From Zoogloea sp. (GTDB taxonomy: Bacteria > Pseudomonadota > Gammaproteobacteria > Burkholderiales > Rhodocyclaceae), in NCBI GenBank assembly GCA_016720685.1, contig JADKKC010000008.1:3581-67580 (forward strand): 64,000 nt of DNA, read 5' to 3'. Position numbers and translations under genes: made by a program. The stretch's first letter is position 1. Each line of letters opens with the position of its first letter. The notes under the pieces were generated by a model that saw only the letters and a list, made by a program, of their open reading frames with translations, was not told the DNA's origin and ran no database searches. Positions 1 through 8,591 of this stretch are shown here, piece by piece.

Positions 1-281
1 TCGCGCCACTGCGCAAGTTCCTGCGGATACACGCCGTGCTCGCGGCACCAAGCGTTCTTCGCCGCTTCGTCCAGGACCGCTGTCGTCAGCACTGCCTCGA
101 AACGCGCCGCCGCTGTCCAGGCCCGCTTCGAAGCGGGCCTGGACAGCGCATCACTCCTCCAGCGCTCCAGCGTTGCAACACCCACGCCGATCTCCCGGGC
201 AACCTCTGCCACCGATGCGCTCTCTGGCGGCAGCAACCGCGCCACCGCCCTGTCCTTGAATTCCTGTCCGTATCGCGCCAC
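1..281 (-). CDS. IS3-type OrfA transposase, partial
   Basis: A GTG start at 281 opens a frame that reads leftward to the window edge without a stop. It begins MARYGQEFKDRAVARLLPP and continues with a helix-turn-helix segment (VAREIGVGVATLERW), then an acidic segment ending CREHGVYPQELAQWR. This order is typical of the first, DNA-binding transposase protein of IS3-family elements; the catalytic OrfB lies outside the window. The element terminus follows at 281-341. It sits inside an IS4-type transposase fragment, so it probably inserted into an older element. Family assignment is from remembered motif order, not a search. Confidence 0.7.
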   Translation of the reverse strand, partial: MARYGQEFKDRAVARLLPPESASVAEVAREIGVGVATLERWRSDALSRPASKRAWTAAARFEAVLTTAVLDEAAKNAWCREHGVYPQELAQWR

Positions 282-341
282 GTCGTTCTCTCATCATCGC
301 CCCCGAATTTAGAATTTTATCGAGGCGACAACTATTCTGAC
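281..341. repeat. IS3-type element terminus (copy 1)
   Basis: This 61-bp segment, ending in gacaactattctgac, recurs at 49792-49852 with one mismatch seen by eye. At both places the similarity stops just after ...ttctgac, which marks the outer end of the insertion element. Here the transposase frame follows inward; at the second place only the end survives. Confidence 0.75.
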
Positions 342-469
342 GCGGGGGGCTTCTGCCCCAGCCGTTCGGCCAGCAGCACCGCACGCTGATTCAGCCGCGC
401 ATCGCCCAGCTCGATCGTCTCAAACTCCTGCTTCGCCCAGCTCATCTTCACGCTCCGTGTGGTCGCCAT
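342..469 (-). pseudogene. IS4-family transposase, N-terminal fragment
   Basis: Reading from an ATG at 467-469, the frame gives MATTRSVKMSWAKQEFETIE followed by LGDARLNQRAVLLAERLGQK. The W-A-x-x-E-F ... LGDxRL ... LAE pattern is that of the DNA-binding N terminus of Tn5/IS4-type transposases. About 42 codons remain before the frame meets the terminus of the IS3-type element, so the gene was cut by that insertion. No catalytic domain is present in the window. Confidence 0.7.
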
Positions 470-609
470 TCAGGACGATAGGGTACAGGGCAGGGAGATG
501 TGTGTAATGGGATGCCTAAGAACAAGCCACAGCTATTTACCGCCGCAGTCGAAGCCAGAAAACGACTCGACTCTTAACGAATCAAAAAAACAATTATCAA
601 ATACCAACG

Positions 610-629
610 GCCGCTTATGCGGCTTTTTT
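610..629 (+). terminator. rho-independent terminator-like hairpin
   Basis: GCCGC-TTAT-GCGGC forms a 5-bp stem with a 4-nt loop followed by six T residues. No convincing gene ends just upstream, so it may be left over from a lost gene. Confidence 0.55.
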
Positions 630-1671
630 CATTCACAAAAAACTAAACTCAACTTCCATTGGGTTCTCTTCGCCGTTACGAAAATCACCCCGCAAACTTT
701 AACGGCCAGTGTCTGAAAACGTGCCGAGCATTCCCGGTTCGATATTTCTAACGAGACCGTGAGAGCGATTTTCCACGGGGAATTTCGCCTACCCTTAGTT
801 TCCGCCTACGAAAAGCACGGTCTAGGGGAAACTCAATAAAACATTACTCCGATGTTGCATCACTTCCTGCCACCAGAAGTGCATCGTCGCGTGGGGATCA
901 CCAGTCCGGTCTGGCATAAGCCTCCGGCCAACTGGAGCATATCGGTCAATACGGGTTCCGACAACATGCACGCTGAAAACTGCTAACGACTTGAATTTCC
1001 TTTCTGTATTTCTATGGGGTTTCGATTCTTCTGTGGCGAAGAGTGCTTAACGACAAACGAAATCTAAGCACGTCCAGAGGACAGATTTCGACAGGGCCAA
1101 CAGCCGGGATCACCACGGGCCAGGGGCACACGATCCTGCAAGCCACAAAACGGCAGAGCAGAACGGAACACAGGGCGCTGGGTGCGGCAGAGCTTGTAAG
1201 TCGAGCAGATCCGGCCAACGTAAAAAATCGTCGAGTTAGTGGTGTTGCTCGAACGCTGCGCTGACGCCTAAACGTGTCGCTGATAGTGGGTACCTTACAG
1301 GGGGACTAGCCTTGTTGCCACTAGCCCTCTCCCGAGGAGATATATGCAGAGGTGCTAACCCTACGGTATTGAGTCCAGCTCAACGTGATAGCGATTGAAT
1401 TCTACTTCGGAAAATGAGGGGTTCGCAAGGCTAAAAGTGAGTTACAAATTTATGTACTGCAAGCGTTAGTTTGTAAAGTAACCCTCCGAGCTTAGAGCCG
1501 TGCGGGTTTGCGCTATCTTCTCGTTGTATCCTTTTTGTTTTGTACTCATTTTGCATACCTGAAACAGCGAGAAAATCTGTACCAAAAAGCGGGGGAAAAT
1601 TCGCATAGAGCTGCCGACGAGTGGGCATGGGCGATGCCACCGGATAAACAGAGATGGGTAAAAAAATGGAT
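630..1671. other. stretch without a supported gene
   Basis: Only short, low-quality reading frames occur on both strands, none with a plausible ribosome site plus a recognisable domain. No tRNA-like clover leaf or rRNA stretch was seen. Base composition is lower in GC than in the cas region. Confidence 0.5.
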
Positions 1672-2000
1672 CGAAAGCGTCGAAAACGCGTTCATTTCGA
1701 CGCACGCCTACGGCTTTGTGGGAAAAAACAGGCCATGCGTCGAAATGGACGCGTTTTGAACGCACGGCCAAGAGTCGGATGGAAGCCCAAGAGAGCCATG
1801 CGTCGAAATGAACGCGTTTTGAACGCACGGCCAAGAGTCGGATCGCAGCTCAAGAAAGTCATGCGTTCAAATGAACGCGTTTTGAACGCACGGCCAAGAG
1901 TCGGATCGCAACTCAAGAAAGTCATGCGTTCAAATGAACGCGTTTTGAACGCACGGCCAAGAGTCGGATCGCAACTCAAGAAAGTCATGCGTTCAAATGG
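1672..2000. repeat. 63-bp tandem repeat array
   Basis: Units begin at atgcgt near 1735, 1798, 1861, 1924 and 1987, exactly 63 bp apart, with a degenerate unit before them. The 1861 and 1924 units are almost identical and the outer ones differ more. Each full unit holds the dyad GCGTTCA-aa-TGAACGC and a further GAACGC repeat. Because 63 is a multiple of three, frames on both strands stay open and encode 21-residue repeats, which is expected by chance. The array could be an iteron-like or partition-like DNA site; no function is shown. Confidence 0.75.
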
Positions 2001-2149
2001 AATATTTTTTAAACCACGTCGTCAATCCTCAATGAGGAAACGAAAATATTGGAGATATTTATGAGCTATGGAAACGGATATGCGAGGCAGTTCGGGGAGG
2101 GGTGAGAGTGTGTACCGTCGTTCCTGCCTGCTGCTTTGCTTCTCAAATG

Positions 2150-2445
2150 CCGCACCAAATCGGCCCTTGAAGTCATTCACATTCCCGGTTCTGGCTTCTC
2201 AAATCCCGCACCATAAAATCGTTTATAAATTTTGTTATATACCAATCAATGACTTAGAGCGGACAGGGCGATCAGAACCTGTCTCATAAGCCGCACCAAA
2301 TCGACCCTTGAAGTCATTCACATTCCCGGTTCTGGCTTCTCAAATCCCGCACCATAAAATCGTTTATAAATTTTGTTATATACCAATCAATGACTTAGAG
2401 CGGACAGGGCGATCAGAACCTGTCTCATAAGCCGCACCAAATCGC
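2150..2445. repeat. 141-bp direct repeat, two copies plus partial third
   Basis: ccgcaccaaatcg recurs at 2150, 2291 and 2432, giving two adjacent units of 141 bp and the start of a third. The two full units look identical apart from their first bases. Each contains an AT-rich core (tttataaattttgttatata) followed by gcggacagggcgatcagaac. Such a layout could be a resolution or replication site or a recent tandem duplication. No gene is visible within it. Confidence 0.75.
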
Positions 2446-2573
2446 CACAGCAGGCAGGGCTATCGCACCTACACGACATCCTCAACCAAGCTGACCGGTC
2501 GCCATCTCAACTAGACGATGTGCGTCATTTGTACCAACATGGCGTCAATTGATCTAACAAAACAGGTGCTGCC

Positions 2574-2672
2574 ATGACTGCCGTTGCATCGTCGCCTTCC
2601 GCACGGTCCGCCCGCCTAGGGCTACGCGCCACCCCCGAACAAGAGGTCGTGCTACGTCGTGCCGCTGAGGTC
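2574..2672 (+). pseudogene. tacA: TacA-type antitoxin, 5' fragment
   Basis: The first 33 codons (MTAVASSPSARSARLGLRAT, then PEQEVVLRRAAEV) match the intact TacA antitoxin at 4291-4584 in all but one residue. The reading then runs straight into IS5 transposase sequence, so the gene was cut there. Its upstream region is also shared with the intact copy in inverted orientation, showing that promoter and start were duplicated together. It cannot encode the toxin-neutralising C terminus. Confidence 0.8.
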
Positions 2673-3414
2673 GAAGCAGCACACCCGCCGGGGCGAGAAG
2701 GACCTGATCGAGCAAGGCGCAATGCCGGCCGGCTGGAAGCCCGCCAAGCGGCGCCAGAAGGACATCGACGCGACCTGGACCCAGAAGCACGGCAAGAGCC
2801 ACTTCGGCTACAAGCTCTCCATCAACGTCGACAAGAAATACAAGCTCATCCGCAAGATCGAGACCGACACCGCCCGCACGCACGACAGCCAGCACTTCGG
2901 CAAGGTCTTCGAGGCGGCCAACACGAGCCGGGACGTCTATGCCGACCGAGGCTATCCGTCGGCGGAACGTGAAGCCTGGCTGAAGGAGAACGGCTTTCGC
3001 AACCAGATCCAGCGCAAGGGCCACCGGAACAAGCCGCTGTCCGAGTGCCAGCAACGGCGCAACAAGCGCATCGCCAAGACGCGCGCGCGGGTCGAGCATG
3101 TGTTCGGGGCCATCGAGCAGATGGGCGGCAAGTTGCTGCGCACCATCGGCCAGGCGCGGGCGAACTTTGCGATGACGATGATGGCGGCCTGCTACAACCT
3201 GAAGCGGCTGGTTTACTTCCAGAAGGCCGGAATCGAGGCCTTCTGAGGCCCGAAATAGGCCGAATCGCTGAAGCCCGAGGCGATTCGGGGCAAAAACGAG
3301 AGGGCACCCTGCCGGGGACGGCGGTGATTTGCCGGAGAAACGGGACTGGATTCGGGCGCGATCACCGTTGTGTGGTGGGAGTTCGCTGAAAACTGCGGGT
3401 TATTCGAGGTGCCC
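2672..3414 (+). pseudogene. IS5-family transposase, 5'-truncated copy
   Basis: From 2672 the sequence follows the C-terminal half of the intact IS5 transposase found at 32372-33409 (KQHTRRGEKDLIEQGAMPAG ... RARVEHVFGAIEQMGGKLL ... QKAGIEAF), stop at 3244-3246. The non-coding right end is also kept and stops at tcgaggtgccc (3414), matching the terminus at 32207 of the intact element. The first 150 or so codons, including the first catalytic Asp region, are missing. The truncation point lies inside the tacA fragment. Confidence 0.85.
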
Positions 3415-3542
3415 TTCAGCCAGACTTCACGCTCCGCAGATGGATGGCCCAGACCTCCCGACTCATGTTGGTCGTGTCGAACACGTTGTCGAAATGCTGA
3501 TTGTCGTGCGTGCTAGCGGTGTCGGTCTCGATCTTGCGGATG
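3415..3542 (-). pseudogene. IS5 transposase internal fragment, opposite orientation
   Basis: Directly abutting the IS5 right end, the plus strand reads ttcagccagacttcacgctc and continues like the plus strand of 32636-32772, the antisense of the intact IS5 transposase gene, with small deletions. It is therefore a piece of a further IS5 copy in the opposite direction. A rearrangement between two inverted IS5 copies would explain it. Confidence 0.75.
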
Positions 3543-3565
3543 GCGGGGTTTGATGAGTGACCGGG

Positions 3566-3793
3566 CTACGCGCCCTCGATGACCCGCGCTACATCACCGT
3601 GGCACTCGGCACACTTGCCCACCAGCAGCAAGTCGCCACCCTTGATTGCACCGGTGAATTTAGTGATCGTCACTTCGTGCCGGCAGCTTCCGCACCAGAC
3701 GTTGGACATTAGGCGCTTGCGGATGTCGGCAGGGATGGATTCCCAGCGTTGGCGGGCCGGTGGGGTGAAGCTGAGGACGGAATCAATACTCAT
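3566..3793 (-). CDS. small protein with two CxxC pairs
   Basis: A 75-residue frame beginning MSIDSVLSFTPPARQRWESI has two paired cysteines, CGSC near residue 34 and CAEC near residue 60, spaced as in a zinc-ribbon or rubredoxin-like knuckle. It starts three bases after the stop of the TacT toxin gene, so it is very likely co-transcribed with tacA-tacT. I do not recognise the family. It may be an accessory regulator of the TA operon or simply a passenger. Confidence 0.65.
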   Translation of the reverse strand: MSIDSVLSFTPPARQRWESIPADIRKRLMSNVWCGSCRHEVTITKFTGAIKGGDLLLVGKCAECHGDVARVIEGA

Positions 3794-3796
3794 AGA

Positions 3797-4294
3797 TCAA
3801 CGCACCCAGCGACGGGCATCTTTGAGGAGTAGCAGCAATTGCTGCTCACGCAATGGCGAGGCGATAAAACCAAACCGGGTGTAAAACTTCCCGGCATCCT
3901 CGTCGATGGGATGGGTCAGCATCGCCCGGATGCCTGCCTGCTCGGCAATCAACATCGTGCGGCGGATGGCATCCTGCAACAGACCGAAGCCAATTCCACG
4001 CCCCTGATCCTGCTGAGATACGGCCAACCGTGCCAGGATCACCACCGGTACCGGATATTGCCCCATCCCTTTGCGGATGCGATCTGGTGCTTCCAGGGTA
4101 TCCACCTGGCCGACGGTCAAACTGAAATAACCAGCGACTCGGCCGTCGTCCGCAACCACAAAGGTCTTGGCCGAACCACTGCCCTGGGCTTGCCGGGCAT
4201 GGCGCAGCAACCAGTCGTTCAGCGCAGGCTTGCTGCAGTCAAAATCGTCGAACCGATGCTGAGCCCCCAAGGGTTCTGGCCGCGACAAACTCAC
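3797..4294 (-). CDS. tacT: TacT-type GNAT acetyltransferase toxin
   Basis: The product resembles TacT/AtaT toxins, which acetylate the amino group of charged tRNAs and stop translation. Visible GNAT features are the core strand (VAGYFSLTVGQVDTLEAPD), the acetyl-CoA segment (LARLAVSQQDQGRGIGFGLL, with the QGRGIG pyrophosphate loop) and the C-terminal FYTRFGF motif. I prefer the GTG start at 4294 because it overlaps the TacA stop as GTGA; a TTG at 4306 is the longer option. The gene follows tacA in one operon. The length of about 165 residues is normal for the family. Confidence 0.85.
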   Translation of the reverse strand: MSLSRPEPLGAQHRFDDFDCSKPALNDWLLRHARQAQGSGSAKTFVVADDGRVAGYFSLTVGQVDTLEAPDRIRKGMGQYPVPVVILARLAVSQQDQGRGIGFGLLQDAIRRTMLIAEQAGIRAMLTHPIDEDAGKFYTRFGFIASPLREQQLLLLLKDARRWVR

Positions 4295-4584
4295 TGGGCA
4301 TCCCAAGGTGCCTTGCGGCTGAACAGATCGGCCAGGCCTTCGTTGGGCTGTTCAGGGCGATCCAGCAGATTCATCAGGGCTTGGTACTGGTTGCCCGAGA
4401 CCATAAACAATCGTTGATCGAGCAGCGTCTGTTCGGCGGCCAGGCAAGCGCTGTCGAGGATGAAGTCGGTCAACGACTTGTGGGCCACCTCGGCGGCACG
4501 GCGCAGCACCACCTCCTGTTCAGGGGTGGCGCGCAGCCCGAGGCGGGCAGACCGGGCGGAAGGGGACGATGCAAGGGCAGTCAT
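4291..4584 (-). CDS. tacA: TacA-type (DUF1778) antitoxin
   Basis: A 97-residue protein with an N-terminal ribbon-helix-helix segment (SARLGLRATPEQEVVLRRAA) and the helix FILDSACLAAEQTLLDQRLF that in TacA binds and masks the acetyltransferase toxin. These antitoxins also repress their own promoter, so the short region upstream of 4584, shared with 2490-2573, probably holds the operator. It overlaps tacT by four bases, a standard antitoxin-first layout. No disruption seen. Confidence 0.85.
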   Translation of the reverse strand: MTALASSPSARSARLGLRATPEQEVVLRRAAEVAHKSLTDFILDSACLAAEQTLLDQRLFMVSGNQYQALMNLLDRPEQPNEGLADLFSRKAPWDAQ

Positions 4585-4670
4585 GGCAGCACCTGTTTTA
4601 TTAGATCAATTGCCGCAATGTTAGTACAAATGACGCACATCGTCTAGTTGCGATGGTGACCGGCTACCAC
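4488..4670. repeat. inverted copy of the tacA 5' region
   Basis: The reverse complement of this segment matches 2490-2672 with scattered substitutions, including the shared stretch aactagacgatgtgcgtcat and the first 33 tacA codons. The two copies face each other about 1.8 kb apart. On the far side of this copy a HipA fragment begins at once, so this is a rearrangement boundary. Confidence 0.75.
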
Positions 4671-4671
4671 T

Positions 4672-5290
4672 GTGGCCGAAACGCAGGTCATCCAGCTTGT
4701 CAATGCACATGCTATTGCCGTTCGTCGTTTCGACCGGGCGAAGGGGTGGCGGATTCACAGCATCTCGGCGGGCACCGCTATCCGCGCTGCCACTGCATCG
4801 GGCGACGAACCCGAAATTGGGTGTCCGACGTTGGCGCGAATCCTGCGCCGCGTGGGTATCACCCAGGACGACACCAACCAGCGGGACGCCCGAGAGCTTT
4901 TCGGGCGCATGGTGTTCAATATCCTGATGGACAACACCGATGACCACGAGAAAAACCATGCTTTATTGGTGGCCCATCCGTTCGAACATGGCCGCCTGAA
5001 GCTTGCGCCGGCCTACGACGTCCTGCCGACGAATTCGGGACAGGGCTCTACCAGGAGTTCATCTGCGGCGCGCACGACTGGGACTCTACGCTCGATAACG
5101 CGATGTCGCAGTGCGATGCGTTTGGGCTGCTGCCTGCGGAGGCAGCAGCCGAGGTGGTCGGTGTGATCGGGATAGTGACCATCTGGCAGGCGCACTTTGC
5201 GGAAGTTGGCGTGTCGGCAAGCGATATCGAGAGTCTTGCAGAGCGCATCGACGGCGGGGAGCTTATGAAGCAGCGGTCCTTATTCGACCC
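4672..5290 (+). pseudogene. hipA: HipA kinase C-terminal remnant
   Basis: The frame reads VRRFDRAKGWRIHSISAGTA and then NILMDNTDDHEKNHALLV, the N-x-D-x-H-x-K-N catalytic-loop signature of HipA serine/threonine kinases that phosphorylate glutamyl-tRNA synthetase. The first half is absent, cut at the tacA inverted repeat. At about 5048 the frame shifts: QEFICGAHDWDSTLDNAMSQ and the remaining C terminus continue in the next phase. Truncation plus frameshift make it inactive. An intact but different HipA is at 29586-30914. Confidence 0.8.
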
Positions 5291-5339
5291 AGCCCGTTTT
5301 CAAGCCACGCCGGTCAGAAAACGCAGAACAAGCCCGTTT

Positions 5340-5740
5340 CGACGTCCCCGACGACATCGTCGGTCAAACACTTTGTGCTGCGCACGGGCTGCGAGTGGAA
5401 GGCGCTACCGGCCGCGCGCTTTGGCAGGCAACGCCAGTGCCGGGCACAAGCGTTTCCTGGGACGGGAGAAAGCGGGTTTCTTCGAGGCTGTCTGGCGTGC
5501 CGGGCTGGCGGAACACGACGAGATGGAAGGCATCGCTTGGTGTTGGCCGAGCATCGAAGGGGAGATGATCACGCCCTGCTGGCCCAGGCGCAAGTCCGTC
5601 TGAACCACATGACTGAGGAAAAGAACGGGAGCAAGCGGCACCTTTTGGCGGACGGGCGTAACGTGCCGTCATCACTCGTCGTGACGGGCACCAAACAGCA
5701 TGCTGTGCCCCAGCTGGAGGCCATTCAGTCAACTGTCCGA
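5340..5740 (+). pseudogene. IS5-family (IS1031-like) transposase remnant
   Basis: Pieces in at least two frames give VKHFVLRTGCEWKALPA, then FEAVWRAGLAEHDEMEGIAW, then NGSKRHLLADGRNVPSSLVV. These correspond in order to the conserved N-terminal W-K motif, the central segment and the GTKRHLLvDg catalytic region of IS1031/ISL2-like IS5 transposases. Several frameshifts break it. It is unrelated in detail to the IS5 at 32 kb. Confidence 0.65.
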
Positions 5741-6028
5741 CTCCACCGACCCGGCGCTCGAAACATCTGTGCACCGATGCTAATTACCCCAGCGCACCCG
5801 CGATGAAAACCAGTTGAGGGCCGAGGGCTTGGTTTTCAAGCGAGTTGGCTATACCTCGTTATCTTGCGACGGGAGCCTTGATGAGTTGATCGACGAAATC
5901 CCTCAGCTCTGTCCGGAAACAGGAACCTGGAGCCTGAAAAGCCTCGAAAAAAGCGCTCATCAGCGTCAGCAAAAACGGTTAGCTTGTGGGTGAGCGTATT
6001 CAACCAATTGCTCAGGGGTTTCCTCACG
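5741..6028. other. stretch without a supported gene
   Basis: Short frames only, none recognisable. The segment lies between IS remnants and the distal end of CRISPR array 1. Confidence 0.45.
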
Positions 6029-6212
6029 GTCACGCACACGTCTATCAACGGTCCGACCGTCCGGACACATCGCCCTGATCGCCGACGCCGCTGAATACTT
6101 CGAGTCACAAAGCCCTATCAACGGGCAGACCGTCCGGACAGGGTTTTATATCTGCTCTGCGGAACTACGATGAGTAGTCACAAAGCCCTATCAACGGGCA
6201 GACCGTCCGGAC
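6029..6212 (-). CRISPR. CRISPR array 1 (3 repeats, 2 spacers)
   Basis: Repeats at 6029-6066 (degenerate, 38 nt), 6104-6139 and 6177-6212, with spacers 6067-6103 and 6140-6176 of 37 nt each. On the plus strand the repeat starts GTCACAAAGCCCTATCAACG and ends CCGTCCGGAC, 36 nt. Read on the minus strand it contains GCCC-GTTGATA-GGGC, a short hairpin, followed by TTTGTGAC, which would be the 8-nt crRNA handle left by Cas6 cleavage. The degenerate repeat marks the leader-distal end, so transcription is leftward from the leader at 6213. The array lies just beyond the end of cas1. Confidence 0.92.
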
Positions 6213-6400
6213 AGTACCCCTGGAAACCAGCATCCAGCCTGGCTTTCCGGCCACAAAAAGGTGAACTATCCCGTAGGGAAGCCAAAATAACTTTTTGGCA
6301 TCAAATTTTAATCAGGTCTTTCAATTTTTCAAAGACTTGCGTCAGGGTGAACACCCCTTAAAAACGGGCCTGATCCTTACTTTCTAGGACCGCCCGAAAA
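6213..6400 (-). promoter_or_regulatory. CRISPR leader 1
   Basis: This segment is closely similar to 17466-17650 and 24403-24600, which flank the same side of the other two arrays: all share a ctggctttcc-like start, aaaaaggtg, ccaaaa, and a cagggtgaac block. An AT-rich part (6290-6330) fits a leader promoter. Conserved leaders next to one end of each array are where new spacers are integrated. Confidence 0.8.
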
Positions 6401-6450
6401 GTAGCATCTTTCCTGCCCGGCCGGTACCCACGGTTGCGGGCCTGCCATGC

Positions 6451-7410
6451 TTATGGATCATCCAGATGCCAGAAGCGCGGCGCTTCGCTCCGACCGTCCA
6501 GCCAGTGGGCCAGTTCACGCACCTGCAGATGGATCAGACGCCGCCAGCTGATGTGTTCCCCACGCCAATGGAGCGTATCGACCAACTGTTTTTCCCAAGC
6601 CTTGTACACCAAGCCGCGCCGACCATCCCGCAAAAAGCAGGCCACGGCTTCGACTGCGAAATCTTCCGGCTCAAGCTCCCCCATCAGTAGCCGGGCGCTG
6701 AAACGATCGGCAAGGGGGCGTAGCGGCTCCATCAGGTCCATCAGCAGTGCGGGCCTTCCATTTTCGGAGGCGTGGTAAAAGCCACCGGCAGCATCCAGTC
6801 CGGCGGCGCAGACCCCGACCTCGACCTCATTCATCAGTAGGGTATAGGCGAGGGACAGCAGCGCATTGACCGGATCGGGGGGCGGGTGGTGGATTCTCCG
6901 TTCGAACTTAAAGCGGGTTTTCCCGATATGCTCCCGGAAACCATTAAAAAATCCACGTGCGGCGGCCCCTTCATGTCCCCTCAAATGTTCAAGGTCGTGG
7001 CAATGATGACTCGCCAGCAGATGCGAGCTGATCTCGTGGCCGACGGTAATTTTCCATTGCCGGAGCAAGCGAGCCTGGCCACGCAGTTTCGCCTGTACCA
7101 GAGCGCGTGCTGTCACCAACTGTGCGGAAGGATCGCGCATCAAATCGAACTGTCGTTGCCGCAGTCGAATCTGACGTCCTTCGGCCCCGCTCAAGATGCC
7201 CCGCAGGTTAGAGAACACCACCGGAATCTTCTCCCGTAGCAGGGCAGCGATCGCATCGTGACTGAAGTGCACGTGCCCCAGGACCATGATCTGTTCGATC
7301 TCGCCGATCATGAGGGTCTGTTTGTCGCCGCCGGGCATGGCGAGGGTCAGCCGCCCGTTTGAATAACCGAGCTTCAGGCCGTGCCGGTCCAGATAGACGG
7401 TGCCCATCAT
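6451..7410 (-). CDS. cas1: Cas1 CRISPR integrase
   Basis: Cas1 forms the metal-dependent integrase with Cas2 that inserts new spacers. The 319-residue product begins MMGTVYLDRHGLKLGYSNGR. The central metal-binding Glu lies in HEGAAARGFF, and the conserved C-terminal core reads FYHASENGRPALLMDLMEPL, carrying the His and the acidic residues of the site. Length is normal. It is the last gene of the minus-strand cas operon, overlaps cas2 by four bases, and is followed about 50 bp later by leader 1. Intact, so adaptation may still work even though several effector genes are broken. Confidence 0.93.
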   Translation of the reverse strand: MMGTVYLDRHGLKLGYSNGRLTLAMPGGDKQTLMIGEIEQIMVLGHVHFSHDAIAALLREKIPVVFSNLRGILSGAEGRQIRLRQRQFDLMRDPSAQLVTARALVQAKLRGQARLLRQWKITVGHEISSHLLASHHCHDLEHLRGHEGAAARGFFNGFREHIGKTRFKFERRIHHPPPDPVNALLSLAYTLLMNEVEVGVCAAGLDAAGGFYHASENGRPALLMDLMEPLRPLADRFSARLLMGELEPEDFAVEAVACFLRDGRRGLVYKAWEKQLVDTLHWRGEHISWRRLIHLQVRELAHWLDGRSEAPRFWHLDDP

Positions 7411-7700
7411 TCGAGAACCCAGGCGATGGCCTCGCGTGGCCTGGACAGATCGCGGGCCACCAGGCAGTCGATCCGCTCGTGGCCCTTGTGAGGGGCGCTC
7501 AGGAAGTCCTCGATCAGACGCTCCAGGCGAAGGCGCCGAGTCGGGATAACCCAGCAGAGGAACAGCGATTTCTGCAGTGGCTCACCGAAGCCACGCAGCA
7601 GGCGGTGCAGTTGCGTGCGGCGCCGGTTGTCAGTGATGTCGTAAGCGACCAACAGTGGGACAGGTGGCGGGTTGCCGTCGGAGAGGATGAGGGCGTTCAT
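7407..7700 (-). CDS. cas2: Cas2 adaptation protein
   Basis: The 97-residue product carries the Cas2 ferredoxin-like core with VAYDITDNRRRTQLHRLLRG, including the Asp of the first strand, and a C-terminal half expected for Cas2. In the Cas1-Cas2 complex it is the central dimer that holds the prespacer. The first dozen residues before PVPLLVAYD may be extra; another start in the same frame is possible. It overlaps cas1 (7407-7410). Confidence 0.88.
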   Translation of the reverse strand: MNALILSDGNPPPVPLLVAYDITDNRRRTQLHRLLRGFGEPLQKSLFLCWVIPTRRLRLERLIEDFLSAPHKGHERIDCLVARDLSRPREAIAWVLE

Positions 7701-7739
7701 CGAGGAGGCAGAATCGGGTTGATCTACTCCTCCAACGTG

Positions 7740-8591
7740 TCAAGCCCGCGGATTTTCAAAGACCGGCGTGAAAGGGGTGACACAAAGGCAACCTCGTCCG
7801 CTTGCGGTTTCGCCTCCGGCGCTGAGCAACACACCGGCGGCAAGCAGTTCAGCGCCGGCCTCGGTCAGGTCGGAGAGGCATAGCCGCAGGCTCAGCCTCG
7901 CTCAGGCGTCCGGCAGTCCCGACGCGGCGGCGCGGTCTCCTCATCGACGATGTGCCAGCCGGGTTCTCGAGGCAGGAAGCTGCCATCGCCGTACTGATTG
8001 ACGAGCCGCTGGATCCTCGTTTGTAGCGCTGCGTCGAAGAGATGTCCGGCCCCATGGCGCGACACAGAGCCCGGCGGGTGTCGTGGACTTCGACAAGTGG
8101 CCCCTGGGATGCAGGAAAGGAAAGGCTTCGAGGCGCGGTGCGGTGGGGTCGATGGGCATCCCGTTAGCGATGTCTGTGGCCTTGCAGAGCCGACCCTCTT
8201 GCCGGCGGGCGCGTTCGGCGATCCCGTGCAGCCAGGTTCCGAGGCTGGGCAACACGACCTCCAGACAATGTATCCGCACGCGGACGCCGCTAGTGAGGAT
8301 TGCCAGCTCGTTAAGCCACCAGGGCGCCAGCCGGTGGGACTCCTGCGGGCGAAAGACCCGCGGAAAAGCGCAGGTGGTTGCAAAGCGGCAGCCCGCGCAG
8401 CGATCCTCCCCGGCCTCGCCGAAGACGCAGACCTGCTCGAACAGGGCCCGCCCGAGCAGGCCGCGCAGAGCGTCGCCGGCGTCCTTGGGGGCGCAGCGGA
8501 GGGCCAGCGGCCCGAGATCGAGCTCGATCCCGAAAACACTTAGACCGCGCCAGACGGTCGGCGCGACCTTAGGGCTGGAGGTGGCGTTCAC
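7740..8591 (-). pseudogene. Cas6-like RAMP protein, probably frameshifted
   Basis: The GTG-started frame has GLSVFGIELDLGPLALRCAP, then DALRGLLGRALFEQVC and a cysteine set (CAGC ... TTC) followed by FPRVF. This matches the N-terminal half of Cas6-type RAMPs and parallels the second Cas6 at 52-53 kb. The later part, AERARRQEGRLCKATDIANG, is plausible up to about 8095. After that the frame becomes arginine-rich and out of character, while neighbouring frames give GHLFDAALQTRIQRLVNQYG and, below 7895, AGAELLAAGVLLSAGGETAS. One or two frameshifts are the simplest reading. It overlaps the upstream RAMP gene (8588-8591). The C-terminal glycine-rich signature of standard Cas6 is not clear, so another RAMP role is possible. 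Confidence 0.6.

Noticed and set aside
1654..2064. Repeat proteins on both strands over the 63-bp array
   Set aside because: A repeat unit of 63 bp keeps several frames open by itself. No ribosome site or recognisable fold supports translation.
6029..6212. CRISPR arrays transcribed rightward
   Set aside because: Decayed repeats are at the left ends and conserved leaders at the right ends of all three arrays, so transcription should run leftward.
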